NCBI GenBank assembly: GCA_010093685.1
Contig: MU006231.1
Span: forward strand, 854,428 to 918,427
Reading direction: 5' to 3'
DNA: 64,000 nucleotides
Origin: Ophiobolus disseminans
Taxonomy: Eukaryota; Ascomycota; Dothideomycetes; Pleosporales; Phaeosphaeriaceae
Shown: positions 44,153 to 53,611 of the stretch, in pieces
How the letters are laid out: the number at the start of each line of letters is the position of its first letter
How positions within the stretch are numbered: position 1 is the first letter of the stretch
Program-made: the position numbers and the translations under genes
The notes under the pieces: generated by a model
Told to the model about the DNA's origin: nothing
The model's database searches: none
The model's input: only the letters and a program-made list of their open reading frames with translations

Positions 44153-47100
44153 ATGACAACTCAAGAGCTGGATACGCAGGTGACAAGAGCGTCTATTACC
44201 CTCAGAAAGCCAGATGATTGGTCAAAATGGCTGTTCACAAGGAAGATATTCGCAGACAGGAATAGTCTGTGGGAGTATGTTAACCCAGATCTTTCGCAAG
44301 AGACGCTGAAGAAACTGGAAGATGAGAAACCTGTCGAGCTTGAGGTGAGGAGATTCAGAAATCCTCAGCCAGAAGAGCAGATCGATATCCCAGACTTGAC
44401 AGCGACAGAGCTTGCTGTGTACAACTCCTGGGCTAGACGATTCGACAGAGATGAGGCCAGGTGGCTCACAAAGGAGAAGGCTCTCCGCAGTCTAAGCCTA
44501 GAGATCGTGCAGACAATTGATGTCAAACACTTAGACCTAATTCTTGACTGTGCAGACGCACACAGCCAGCTAAGGACGCTGAAGAAGCACCTCTGTCCAT
44601 CAATTGGAGAGAGAAATCATCAGCTGAGAGCTCGGTACAGGGCGGTCTGCACAAGGCCAAAGAGAGCCAATCTGGACACCTGGTTTGATGAGTGGGTGAC
44701 GGTCACCCGACTCCTCGCAGAAGCCAGCATGCCAGAGACAACTGGCAACAGAGCGCAGGAGGAATTCATCCTGTCAATCAGAGGCCTTGATGACAGCTGG
44801 GCGGCTACCCAGCTGCAGGACCTTATCAAGAAGGAACAGAAGGATGAGGATTTTCCACCAATCGCAGATCTGATTGCAGAATTCAGATCGTACTACAGAC
44901 GTACACGACCGATAGCGTCAGGACTTGGGACATTTGCTACGCTCGAAGTAGCAGGTAACAGTGACAACCGAGAGACGCAGGCAGAGGCTCCGCTAGCCCA
45001 GACGGCAGGAAAGTCAAAGGCAACACGTACGCATACTCGGTCAGATTCCTGGACACCGACTTGTCTTGATGGAGAGAAGCACAAGTTTGAAAGCTGCCCG
45101 TACGTAAACAAGGCTGTTCGGACAAAAGGCTGGAAGCCAGACCAGACAGTTCTAGAGAAGTTTGCGGAGCTACGGGACGCTCCTACGACAAATGTGACAG
45201 CCAACACTCTACGAGCAGTAGAGCGAAGGCTGAGGAAGGACTCAAAGCCGAGTACATCAGTGATCAGCATGGACGACGGCCAGCCAGCTCGCGATAGGCC
45301 TCACGTTAATGCGGTACTGCAGACGGCTGCAGCTACAGGGGCAACAGCTCCACCGCTACTTACGCGATGGATTCTTGACCCTGGTTCAAACTGCCACGTC
45401 ACAAATACGAAGGACGCTAGCTGGAACACGACAAAGAGAGGTGGATCCTTAGACGTCGTGTATGCAGGTGGAGTCCTTGCTCAAGTTGAAGAGTGGGGAG
45501 AGACGACTATACAGGTCAAGACTCCGACAGGAGAAGGACAGATGAAGCTCACATGGGTGGCGTACATCCCTGGCTTCTTCACAAGCGTCGTTGGTCTGTC
45601 GCGGAGCCGATCTCTAGGCATCCACTTTGACTCAGGCAGGGACTGTCTGTATCAGAAGAAGGCCTCAAACGTAGTCTGTCTACTCCAGTACAGAGACGGC
45701 CACTGGATCGTGGACGTCGACAGAGAACAGAGAGTAGAGCCAGACCTCCTCTCGGTGTACGCAACGCGGTACGCAAAGCCCTCAAAGGAACTGAGGAAGG
45801 ATCTCAGCGTTAGTCAGGAGACGGCGCACCGTATGTTCGGCCATGTTGGCCGTAAAACGGTTGGGCACTTGAATGATCATGTGCTTGGGATCAACGTTGA
45901 AGAGCAATCAATTGCTCCAACATGGACAGACTGTGAGGTCTGTATTGAGACAAAGCTCCACAAGTTTGTGAGCAGAAGAGCTCAAAGTGAGCCAGCTGAT
46001 CGTCCATTCCACCGACTAGGCATGGACCTGGTGCAGCTGAGAGAGCGAAACGAGCGTTGCTACAATGGAGACCTGTGGATGCTTCATGCAGTATGCTCAT
46101 ACAGCAAGTGGCATGAGGCATGCTGCCTGCTAGACAAGAGCTCAGGTACTCTTAAGTGCACAGTTATGCGCCTGCTGGCCAAGATCAAGCGTCAGTTTGG
46201 CGCTGACGTGATGGTCATACGGCTTGACAACGAGCGTGGATACAGTGAGTTATTCCATGCGCTTCGAGATCTCGGCATAGTCATAGAACCTCAAGCCGAG
46301 TACACTGAGGAGCAGAACGGCCTATCAGAACAGGCTGGGAAGATGATTGTGATCCGGGGGAGAGCAATCAGAATTGATGGACAACTGCCAATGGAGCTCT
46401 CAAATGAGTGCTGTCTTGTGGCAGTCTACTTGCTCAACAGGACACCTGTTGAAGCACTAGGATGGAGAACCCCGTACGAGGTTGTACGTGGACAGAAGCC
46501 GTCGGCAGCTCACCTCAACGTTGTGGGAGCCCGAGCCTACGTGCTGAACAACAAGCTGAAGCGTGGAGAGAAGCTCGAATCTCGCGCGCTGATTGGACAG
46601 CTGGTTGGTTACGACTCTACAAACATATACCGAGTATGGATGCCAGCATTAGGACGAGTCCTCAGGACAAGGGATGTCGTTTTTATGTCCAATGATGGGA
46701 CAGAGCCTGTCTACCCAGACCGACAGACTCTGAGAGAGGTGGTGACAATTCTGGACGTTCCAGAGCCACCAGAAGAGACCAACCAGGAGATTGAGCTGCT
46801 CCTGCAGTTAGCACAGACAGACCAAAGCAGTCTGAGTCAAACTGAGCAGGACGCTCAAGCAGGCCAAGACAAGAACACGTCTCACGCGTTGCCAACGCCT
46901 GAGAGCACTCCAGAACTGACGACTCAGGAGGATACGCCAGAGCCGGAGCCTGAGGCTGTTGAGATGCCACGAGGTTGGGAGCCTATCTCAGCTGGTGAAG
47001 AGGCACCAGATCGACAATCGAACAACGCTCCAAGGCGTGAAGAGATCAGCAGCCAGCTCAGCGAGTCAAATGTCCTGACCGGGAAAAGGCAGAGAAAGAC

Positions 47101-48817
47101 ACTTGGCACATACTTTGTTGCATTTGCAGCAGCGCTGCAGCCAGTAGAACCGCAGAGATCGCGGCTACACAGAGACCAGCTTCCGCCTCCACCGAAGAGG
47201 TGGAGAGATCTAGAGAAGCATCCATGTGGGCAGGAGTTCAAAGCCGCGGCAGCTGAAGAATTCAAGAGCTGCCAGGAAAAGGGCTGCTTCAAGACAATGT
47301 CGGCTGCAGAAGCTGACACCCAGATATTGCCCTTGATGTGGGTATTCACGTACAAGTTCGATGAAGACGGACTGCTGTACAAGTACAAGGCACGACTTGT
47401 CGTGAGAGGGGACCTCCAGGATGACTGGGGCGACACGTATGCGGCCACGCTGGCTGCAAGAGTGTTTAGGTTCCTTATGGCTCTCACGGCAGCCTTTGGG
47501 CTGAAGGCATATCAGTACGATGTGCTGAACGCGTTCTTGAACGCACCTTTGGACAAGCCAGTCTACGTACAGACTCCAGAGCCGTACGTGGCGCAGCTGG
47601 GCAAGCTACTCAAGCTCAAGAGAGCTCTGTATGGGCTCAAAGACGCGCCACTGCTCTGGTACAAGCACCTGAAGGAGACGCTGATCAAGCTAGGTCTAAG
47701 ACCAGTCAAGGACGTCCCTTGTCTGTTCACCAACGAGAGACTGATAGTCTTCTTCTACGTTGATGATATCGTAGTGCTGGTGCACCCAGACCATCTTGAC
47801 GATCACTGTCGATTTGAGAGGCAACTAGAGGCCGTGTATGAGCTGAGGAAGCTTGGAGAACTCAGGTGGTTCCTTGGAATTCGAGTTCTGAGAGACTGGA
47901 CAGCAGGAACGATCTGGCTGATCCAGGACTCGTTCATTGACAAGGTAGTCAAGAAGTTTGACTTAGATCAGAAGGCTGGGGGGAGATACCCAGCAGTCCC
48001 GCTTGTGGAAAACACCCTGGCTCAGTCAGCAGAGGAGACAAACCACCAGCGTACGCAGCTGTACCAGCAGCTTGTTGGGTCACTGGCGTACATTTCGACA
48101 TTTACTCGACCAGATGTGGCACAAGCCCACTCAACACTAGCACGGCATCTCCAGAACCCTGGACAGAAACACGTTGCTGCAGTGAAGCATGTCTGGAGAT
48201 ACCTGTACAGAACAAGGCACCTGGCAATCAGAGCCAGCCAGCAGATAGCTGAGAGCTCGTCCTATGTCTGGGACAAGTCTCTCTTCTTTGGAGCATCTGA
48301 TGCAGCGTTTGCTGATGATGTAGAGAATCGTCGATCGTCTCATGGATACTTGTTCAAGCTCTATGGGATGCCAATCGACTGGAAGGCCACCCGCCAGAGA
48401 TCAGTCACTAAGTCAACAACTGAGGCTGAGCTGATAGCCCTGTCGGCTACGGGTGGAGAGATGGAGTGGTGGAACCGTGTGTTCAATCACGTCAAGTTTG
48501 ACCCAGAGATCCAACCAACAATCTACTGCGACAATGAGCAGACGGTTGGGATTGTTAAGAAGGAAGATGAACGCCTTCACACAAAGCTAAGGCATGTAGA
48601 CACCCATCAGATGTGGGTAAGGCAGGAGGTGCAGGAGAGGCGACTCCATGTGGAGTGGTGCCCTACAGCAGAGATGCCTGCAGATGGACTTACTAAGTCC
48701 CTTGTGAGGCAGAAGCATGTGGAGTTTGTGAGGCAGCTAGGGCTTGAGAATGTTCGCCAGCTACTCACTGCTCAAGTAGAGACTCCAGAGCCAGCAGAGC
48801 TAAGGTATTGGTACTAG
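44153..48817 (+). CDS. Copia Gag-Pol polyprotein
   Basis: One frame of 1554 residues. Gag occupies about 1-330, with a degenerate zinc knuckle (one Cys, then GEKHKFESC, lacking the first Cys of CX2C). The protease has the DPGSN motif at Asp409, a fungal variant of D-S/T-G. The integrase shows the H-H-C-C finger (HRMFGHV, then CEVC) and the acidic triad Asp625, Asp692, Glu726. The reverse transcriptase has the KARLVVRG and DVLNAFLNAPL blocks and the YVDD active site at 1202-1205. RNase H carries GASDAAFADD, TKSTTEAELIAL and the HVDTHQMWVRQ tail. Gag and Pol are fused without a frameshift or stop, so stoichiometry must be set another way. All catalytic residues looked for are present; it appears able to encode an active element. 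Confidence 0.97.
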   Translation: MTTQELDTQVTRASITLRKPDDWSKWLFTRKIFADRNSLWEYVNPDLSQETLKKLEDEKPVELEVRRFRNPQPEEQIDIPDLTATELAVYNSWARRFDRDEARWLTKEKALRSLSLEIVQTIDVKHLDLILDCADAHSQLRTLKKHLCPSIGERNHQLRARYRAVCTRPKRANLDTWFDEWVTVTRLLAEASMPETTGNRAQEEFILSIRGLDDSWAATQLQDLIKKEQKDEDFPPIADLIAEFRSYYRRTRPIASGLGTFATLEVAGNSDNRETQAEAPLAQTAGKSKATRTHTRSDSWTPTCLDGEKHKFESCPYVNKAVRTKGWKPDQTVLEKFAELRDAPTTNVTANTLRAVERRLRKDSKPSTSVISMDDGQPARDRPHVNAVLQTAAATGATAPPLLTRWILDPGSNCHVTNTKDASWNTTKRGGSLDVVYAGGVLAQVEEWGETTIQVKTPTGEGQMKLTWVAYIPGFFTSVVGLSRSRSLGIHFDSGRDCLYQKKASNVVCLLQYRDGHWIVDVDREQRVEPDLLSVYATRYAKPSKELRKDLSVSQETAHRMFGHVGRKTVGHLNDHVLGINVEEQSIAPTWTDCEVCIETKLHKFVSRRAQSEPADRPFHRLGMDLVQLRERNERCYNGDLWMLHAVCSYSKWHEACCLLDKSSGTLKCTVMRLLAKIKRQFGADVMVIRLDNERGYSELFHALRDLGIVIEPQAEYTEEQNGLSEQAGKMIVIRGRAIRIDGQLPMELSNECCLVAVYLLNRTPVEALGWRTPYEVVRGQKPSAAHLNVVGARAYVLNNKLKRGEKLESRALIGQLVGYDSTNIYRVWMPALGRVLRTRDVVFMSNDGTEPVYPDRQTLREVVTILDVPEPPEETNQEIELLLQLAQTDQSSLSQTEQDAQAGQDKNTSHALPTPESTPELTTQEDTPEPEPEAVEMPRGWEPISAGEEAPDRQSNNAPRREEISSQLSESNVLTGKRQRKTLGTYFVAFAAALQPVEPQRSRLHRDQLPPPPKRWRDLEKHPCGQEFKAAAAEEFKSCQEKGCFKTMSAAEADTQILPLMWVFTYKFDEDGLLYKYKARLVVRGDLQDDWGDTYAATLAARVFRFLMALTAAFGLKAYQYDVLNAFLNAPLDKPVYVQTPEPYVAQLGKLLKLKRALYGLKDAPLLWYKHLKETLIKLGLRPVKDVPCLFTNERLIVFFYVDDIVVLVHPDHLDDHCRFERQLEAVYELRKLGELRWFLGIRVLRDWTAGTIWLIQDSFIDKVVKKFDLDQKAGGRYPAVPLVENTLAQSAEETNHQRTQLYQQLVGSLAYISTFTRPDVAQAHSTLARHLQNPGQKHVAAVKHVWRYLYRTRHLAIRASQQIAESSSYVWDKSLFFGASDAAFADDVENRRSSHGYLFKLYGMPIDWKATRQRSVTKSTTEAELIALSATGGEMEWWNRVFNHVKFDPEIQPTIYCDNEQTVGIVKKEDERLHTKLRHVDTHQMWVRQEVQERRLHVEWCPTAEMPADGLTKSLVRQKHVEFVRQLGLENVRQLLTAQVETPEPAELRYWY

Positions 48818-48842
48818 CAAGCTTTGTTGATCACGGCAGCTT

Positions 48843-48850
48843 GGGGGGAG
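48843..48850 (+). other. Polypurine tract
   Basis: GGGGGGAG immediately before the right LTR, the plus-strand primer for reverse transcription. Confidence 0.85.
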
Positions 48851-48986
48851 TGTAACGGTTTGGGCTCTGCCCAGACCTACTCTAGCACAAGTTGGGACAG
48901 CTCATGTACGGTCATGTATATAAGCGGATCTGCCCACCTCAGATAGTCAATTCAGCGCAGTACCTCCCTCTCCACGCACCGTCACA
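48851..48986 (+). repeat. Right LTR (136 bp)
   Basis: Identical to the left LTR as read; followed by the GAAAA duplication. Confidence 0.96.
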
Positions 48987-48991
48987 GAAAA
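48987..48991. repeat. Target site duplication GAAAA (right)
   Basis: Matches 43925-43929 exactly. Confidence 0.95.
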
Positions 48992-49600
48992 GAAGAAATA
49001 GAAATCCCAATGGGCGGTGTCTGGACTGGCGGACGAGAACATCTCGCTTGGCCATTCTATGAGGCAGTGGGATATAAATTGTTCCACATAATCCTGCTTC
49101 CTGCTTTCCTTCTCTACGCCGCCTCTTCTTTCTGGTTCAAAAGGTCTATGCGACTCGTTCATGAGTCTTTTGCTGTGTTGGACTTTCCAAAGAAAACTTA
49201 CTGCGGTTCCATGGCTGTCTGGACCGTCAGAAACGAAGTATGAACCGTACCGGTGAGCAGTGCGTGGATTGACTCCAGCGAACTTTTCGAAAGAGAGCAC
49301 AAAAATCATCATGAGCTGAAGGCAGGTTGGGGCAGCGAGTATAAAGTATTTCGCCTCGGTGCTTTCTCCATTCTAAATGCACTATACAATTCATTGTATA
49401 TTCTCCAAAACACGATGAAAACAGATACATGTTTCTGCCTTTGCAAAGGCCTGCTCAAAGGGAGTTGCTGAGGTGCTGACGAGATTCTCGAGACTCAAAA
49501 CGGTATCATGACGGTCGATGAGCGGTGTGGAGTTGTGCGGAGATGTCCAGATGTTCAGCTCTCCATCGGCATTTCCTGGTTATGGTGAATTCATGTCTTG
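48992..49600 (+). repeat. TATA-repeat array, right part
   Basis: Two more units: GATATAAA at 49073 and GTATAAAG at 49339. The first is followed by CTTTCCTTCTCTACGCCGCC (49105-49125), nearly the same as unit B at 42890-42912, then ATGG at 49211 (10 codons). The second is followed by TTCTCCAAAACACG. With the 5-kb element removed, the distance from 43448 to 49073 is about 563 bp, two periods. Confidence 0.65.
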
Positions 49601-50171
49601 ACATGTATGCAGGTGCTGTACTTCGTTTCCTCGCAAATTCACGTGGTTTGCAAACGCATACCAACGCGCCCAAGCGTTTGACCCCACCATCGCCCTGACC
49701 CTCCAGATCCTTCAACATCATCCACTCTCGCATTTCGCTAGCATGGATTATTCTCAACCTTGTCTACAAATGCCGCGATGTCGTGGAGTGGACATCTAAG
49801 AGCTCTCAATCGCTCAAATACAGAGTCACATGGATCGACGGTCGTTCACATGCCGAGAGCTGACGCAATGCTACCTGGAAAGGATTGAAAAGATCAATCC
49901 GCACATCAAGGCCGTCATTGAAACGAACCCTGAAGATTTGGTAATCGCGGACGAGTTGGACGCCGAGCGCAGGACCGGGATCGTGAGAAGTGGAATTCAC
50001 GGTATTCCGTTTCTTGTGAAGGACAGTACCGAAGCCTACTCGTCCCGCGGCGGCCAGAATCGCAACCCTTACAACCTCGCAGAGCACCCTGGGGGCTCTA
50101 GCTCTGGAAGTGCAAGCGCGCTCGCTGCCAATATGTGCGCTTTCAGCATCGGAACCGAGACCGATGGTAGT

Positions 50172-50333
50172 TATCGGATGTGGGAGACAGGGCAAATGTG
50201 AGAAGAAGGTTGTTGTATTGAGAGAGCTACATAGAGCGATTATATACACAACATGATGAGTAAGCCAGTGACTAAGAGTCACGTGGAGATGCAGTCCACA
50301 GTGTACCATGTGAACTAAGGTGCCAGGCTGACA
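50172..50333 (-). mobile_element. Solo-LTR-like insertion 1 (162 bp) in amidase gene
   Basis: Flanked by GTAGT at 50167-50171 and 50334-50338. On the minus strand it begins TGTCAGCC, carries GTATATAATCG (TATA box) and ends CCGATA, one transition away from a CA end. The size and layout fit a solo LTR of an unidentified element in reverse orientation. The empty site (GGT AGT GTC) is in frame with the amidase. Confidence 0.75.
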
Positions 50334-50791
50334 GTAGTGTCATATTTCCTGCTGACCGTAATGCGGTAGTGGGCATCAAGCCAACCGTAGGGCTCACATC
50401 AACACTTGGCGTCATACCAGAGGCCCCGAGTATGGATACCGTTGGAACTTTCGGGCGATCTGTGGAAGATGCAGCGACCATTCTAGACATCATCGCCGAC
50501 GAGAGCTCACTTCCCGACAGTCAAGCAGTGACAGACCCTTCTAGAAAGAGCTACACATCCTGGCTGGCTGACAAAGGAGCTTTGAAGGGCGCCAAATTCG
50601 GGCTACCATTAAAACAAATATGGAAAGCAGCTAGCGAGAGCACCGAGCACAAGTCAGAATACGATGCCCTACAAACGCTCATCAAGCAGATGATCGAGTC
50701 CGGCGCACAAATCTTCGACGTCGACTTCCCAAGTGCAGAAGAAATCATCTCTTCCGATGGTTGGAACTGGGCATATGCCGCAGGTCAATCC

Positions 50792-50966
50792 TGTAACCAC
50801 GTGGCAGATATCACATGACATCCTATTGTAGCAGGCGCTGCCCTGTGGGCAAGTGCACTTACCTCTGAGCCGAGAGCTCCTGTACCAGAACATCACACAA
50901 CAGAACAACAGATAGCAATACAATCGCTGATCACAGCCTCCACCTGACACTGCTTACGCAGTTACA
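50792..50966 (+). mobile_element. Solo-LTR-like insertion 2 (175 bp) in amidase gene
   Basis: Flanked by AATCC at 50787-50791 and 50967-50971. Begins TGTAAC and ends GTTACA, so TG...CA with a 6-bp terminal inverted repeat. Not the same sequence as the Copia LTR at 43.9 kb, nor as insertion 1, apart from short shared words such as CACGTGG. Confidence 0.8.
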
Positions 50967-51562
50967 AATCCGGCTCCAAATTCTCCGAATTTGAAATCGT
51001 CAGGACCGAACTCTACCGAAGTCTCTCTGTCTATCTAAGCACACTCAAAAACATTAAGAACATTTTTTTTTTTTCGATGGAAGATGTGGTTGCTTACAAC
51101 ATTGAACACACCGATACTGAAGGAGGCATTCCCGGTACCCACCCAGCTTGGCCGACTGGCCAGGACAACTTCGACAAGTGCATCGAGTCGAAGGAATTCC
51201 CCAATGCAGTGTACGAAGAAGCCCTCACTTACATCAGGCTCAAGTCTCGAGAGGAAGGCATAGACGCAGCCTTGCGACATCCTGGTGGCGAATTGGACGG
51301 ACTCATTGTACCGCTGCAAGCAGATGGAGGTGCAGCTTGCTCAGTTGCTGCGAAAGCTGCGTATCCAATGATCACCATTCCTGTTGGCGTCAACGATAGC
51401 GGTGTACCTTTTGGACTCGGCATCATTCAAACAGCTTGGAAAGAGAATCTATTGGTGAAGTATGGTTCGACTGTCGAGGATCTCGTTGGTCCGCGCCATC
51501 GGCCTGCGTTCTTGAATCTTGATGCAGAGAATTGGTTCTATATTGGAAGTCCACCGCAGTAA

Positions 51563-52083
51563 GCAGCGGCATGACAGGTTTGGGTGTAGATACTATATTG
51601 AGAGATGTTCAATCAAATCGTTGCCAGACTTTTCGGATTTCTAGTCACATCCAGCGTCGCTCTTCTGCATGATTTAAGATTGTGTTTCTGACAATATCCT
51701 CGAAGTGATGAGAATCGGAGATTCTTCGAGAAGTTGGGATGTGAAGGAAAATAAGCAAGTGGCGATGAGGCTGACCAAGAACGTGACAACCCCGCCGCTA
51801 CTCAACCACCACGCGCCACTTCCTGCATCTGCAATATACATGTCGCCCGCCACCAAAGACCCATGATCTGAGGTTGCTGTGTATGACCAGAAACGGACAT
51901 CCGTGGGAGGGGACGAGGTATTTCCTGCCACGTATGATCAGGCTGCGCACCTTCACCGGTTATCGTTAGTGCGAAGTGTTATCCCTTTCCGTTAAAATTT
52001 GGTGAAGCATCCTTCTCCCTTTGACATCATCTCAAGGATACTGTTCGAAGCCTGTCAAATCCGGCCAATATCTTTCAGAAACG
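51563..52083. other. Spacer, 521 bp
   Basis: The 3' region of the amidase pseudogene and the promoter of the acetyltransferase gene. A frame at 51674-51931 on the minus strand has one hydrophobic stretch (WWLSSGGVVTFLVSLIATCLF) but no support as a gene. Confidence 0.45.
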
Positions 52084-52902
52084 ATGCCATTCCTTCTTGA
52101 GGTCGCTCAGCCTGATGACGCACCTCGGATCACTCAAATACATATGGACGCATTCGGCTCGAATGCAATCATTCGCGCAATCCACACCGCCGCCGATAAG
52201 GATCTCAAAGACCTTCGTAACGCTGTTGAGGATAAATTACTGGCCGACATGCGAGACGCCAGGATCACGGTGCTTGTAGTGCGGGATGTGAAAGCGGACA
52301 AAGCGGGAAAGGTTGAAGTCAGTGCAGTAAATGGGAACAATGACGCGGATGCACGAAACATCGTTGGGTTCGCGAAATGGATACATCCATACTATCCACA
52401 AGATAACTACTCTCCGCCATTGTGGAGCACGCCCAAAAGCGCTGATTGGAAAGTCCTTCGCCCGTGGCTGGATGAAGTGATAAAGGTCGAAGAGGCAATT
52501 ATCGGTCAAACACCACGTTATGGTCAGTCACCAAGTGCTAAGACGCTCTTTATGCTCAACAGCTACTTGTAATGTACATAAGCTAACATCAATTGCTTCC
52601 CAGAGCTTACATATCTGGCTGTGGACACTGCATATGCTCGGAAAGGCATAGGAACAACATTGGTACAATGGGCCCTGGATCGCTGCGACGCGGAAGCCTT
52701 CCCTGCGTACGTGGAGTCGACAGTTGAAGCCGTTGCGTTCTACGAGAAACTCGGATTCGAGATAGCTGGTAGGATATCGATGGACATCAAGGAAGTGAAT
52801 GGAGATGAAGATGCTGGGTTTTATGAAGAGGTTGGCTGCATCTACAGTCCAAAGAACAGAACAGAAGTGGAAGTACCCGAAGGTATGAGCGGGGCTAAAT
52901 AA
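52084..52902 (+). CDS. GNAT-family N-acetyltransferase
   Basis: Two exons, 52084-52522 and 52604-52902, with an 81-nt intron (GTCAGT donor, AAGCTAACATCAATTGC to CCCAG acceptor); 245 residues. Splicing joins TPRY to ELTYLAV in frame. The N-terminal LEVAQPDDAPRITQIHMDAF and IVGFAKWIHP strands and the acetyl-CoA loop (TYLAVDTAYARKGIGTTLV, R-K-G-I-G-T being the Q/R-x-x-G-x-G/A motif) define the GNAT fold. VESTVEAVAFYEKLGF is the usual C-terminal block. The substrate is unknown; many fungal members of this type act on small molecules. The gene looks intact although it lies in an island of broken genes. Confidence 0.88.
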
Positions 52903-53611
52903 TAGTGGAGGAGTATGTAAAAGAAGATAGATGGGCAGCTTGAGTATGTTACGCTTTCATAATTCCGTTTCATCGTTTTCCTCATGATTGACCTCGATCA
53001 ATTAGGCTCGTGGATAAGATATCGTCCCTGCGCGAGTCGCTGAGCTCAAAGCTGCAAATATGATCACCACGATACCTGCAACAAAAAACCGTGAAGAGTC
53101 GTTAATTGCGCCTAATCTTATCGCCAGTATTATTGTTGCCATCTAAAAGTATGCTGGTGGATTACTATGACCACACACTACTCCAAGATGATACTCGATT
53201 GATCAAACTACTTGCTAGCAACCTTGGAAAGGCAACACAAAACTAGATTTAGTGTAAGTCATCCTGTATTTACTGACCGGTCTTGTAGCTCAGTGGTATG
53301 TCTCTCTTAATATGATATATACGACTCCCTGGAATGAAGTCGAGTAGCGCGTGGCTGTCGCGCTACTACGATTCAAGCGTCAAACGCTCCGAGTGAATGT
53401 TCTGCTGCCTCGGCGTACTCAGCGCCTTTCTCCATGATTGAGCGCATACGTCACTGATGTTGACCACCAAGTCGCTCTTACAAGCACCACGCATGCTTCT
53501 CACCTAACCAGTCCTCTCCACACAGATAGCTCAACAGCACAAGTATTCAACCTCTTCGAGCACTGAACTGAACAGCTCCACCCATCTCCCCCGTTTCTCA
53601 TACCCGGCACC
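52903..53611. other. Spacer with tRNA-like fragment
   Basis: Contains TAGCTCAGTGGT at 53286-53297, a match to a tRNA A box, after GGTCTTG. A 9-bp stem with 7-base loop is at 53343-53367 and a B-box-like GATTCAAGC at 53370-53378. The D and acceptor stems do not close, so it is not a complete tRNA gene. Confidence 0.4.
53343..53367 (+). repeat. Short perfect hairpin
   Basis: AGTAGCGCG and CGCGCTACT form nine pairs around the loop TGGCTGT. It sits between A-box-like and B-box-like words; a decayed tRNA or SINE head is one explanation. Confidence 0.5.

Larger units (their letters stand above)
43930..48986 (+). mobile_element. Full-length Ty1/copia LTR retrotransposon
   Basis: A 5,057-bp element: 136-bp LTRs with TG...CA ends, a 5-bp GAAAA target duplication, a primer binding site matching the anticodon region of initiator tRNA-Met, one uninterrupted gag-pol frame and a polypurine tract before the right LTR. 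Domain order protease, integrase, reverse transcriptase, RNase H defines Ty1/copia. The LTRs are identical on reading, no inactivating lesion is seen, and no excess of TA-rich change typical of repeat-induced point mutation is evident. It is inserted in the TATA-repeat array, 22 bases after the ATGG of unit E. Confidence 0.97.
49803..51562 (+). pseudogene. Amidase-signature gene broken by two LTR-like insertions
   Basis: Amidase signature enzymes hydrolyse amides with a Ser-cisSer-Lys triad. The frame starts around 49803 (QIQSHMDRRSFTCREL); the N-terminus upstream is not found in frame (stop TAA before it), so the start is uncertain. Motifs: GIPFLVKDS with the Lys, then AEHPGGSSSGSASALAA with the two Ser, then SIGTETDGS. 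There a 162-bp insert interrupts; the protein resumes at FPADRNAVVGIKPTVGL. A second 175-bp insert follows GWNWAYAAGQS, after which SKFSEFEIV, MEDVVAYNIEH, GTHPAWPTGQDNFDKC, GELDGLIVPLQADGGAA and YPMITIPVGV are typical of the C-terminal half. A 12-T run at 51064-51075 may be a further change. Removing each insert with one target copy restores the frame, so both hit coding sequence. Confidence 0.88.

Noticed and set aside
50167..50334. GT...AG pair around the first amidase insert, as an intron
   Set aside because: Splicing there puts the next exon in the wrong frame, while excision with one GTAGT copy restores it, so an insertion explains it better.
53279..53380. A complete tRNA gene
   Set aside because: The A box fits but the D and acceptor stems do not pair and no anticodon arm can be placed.
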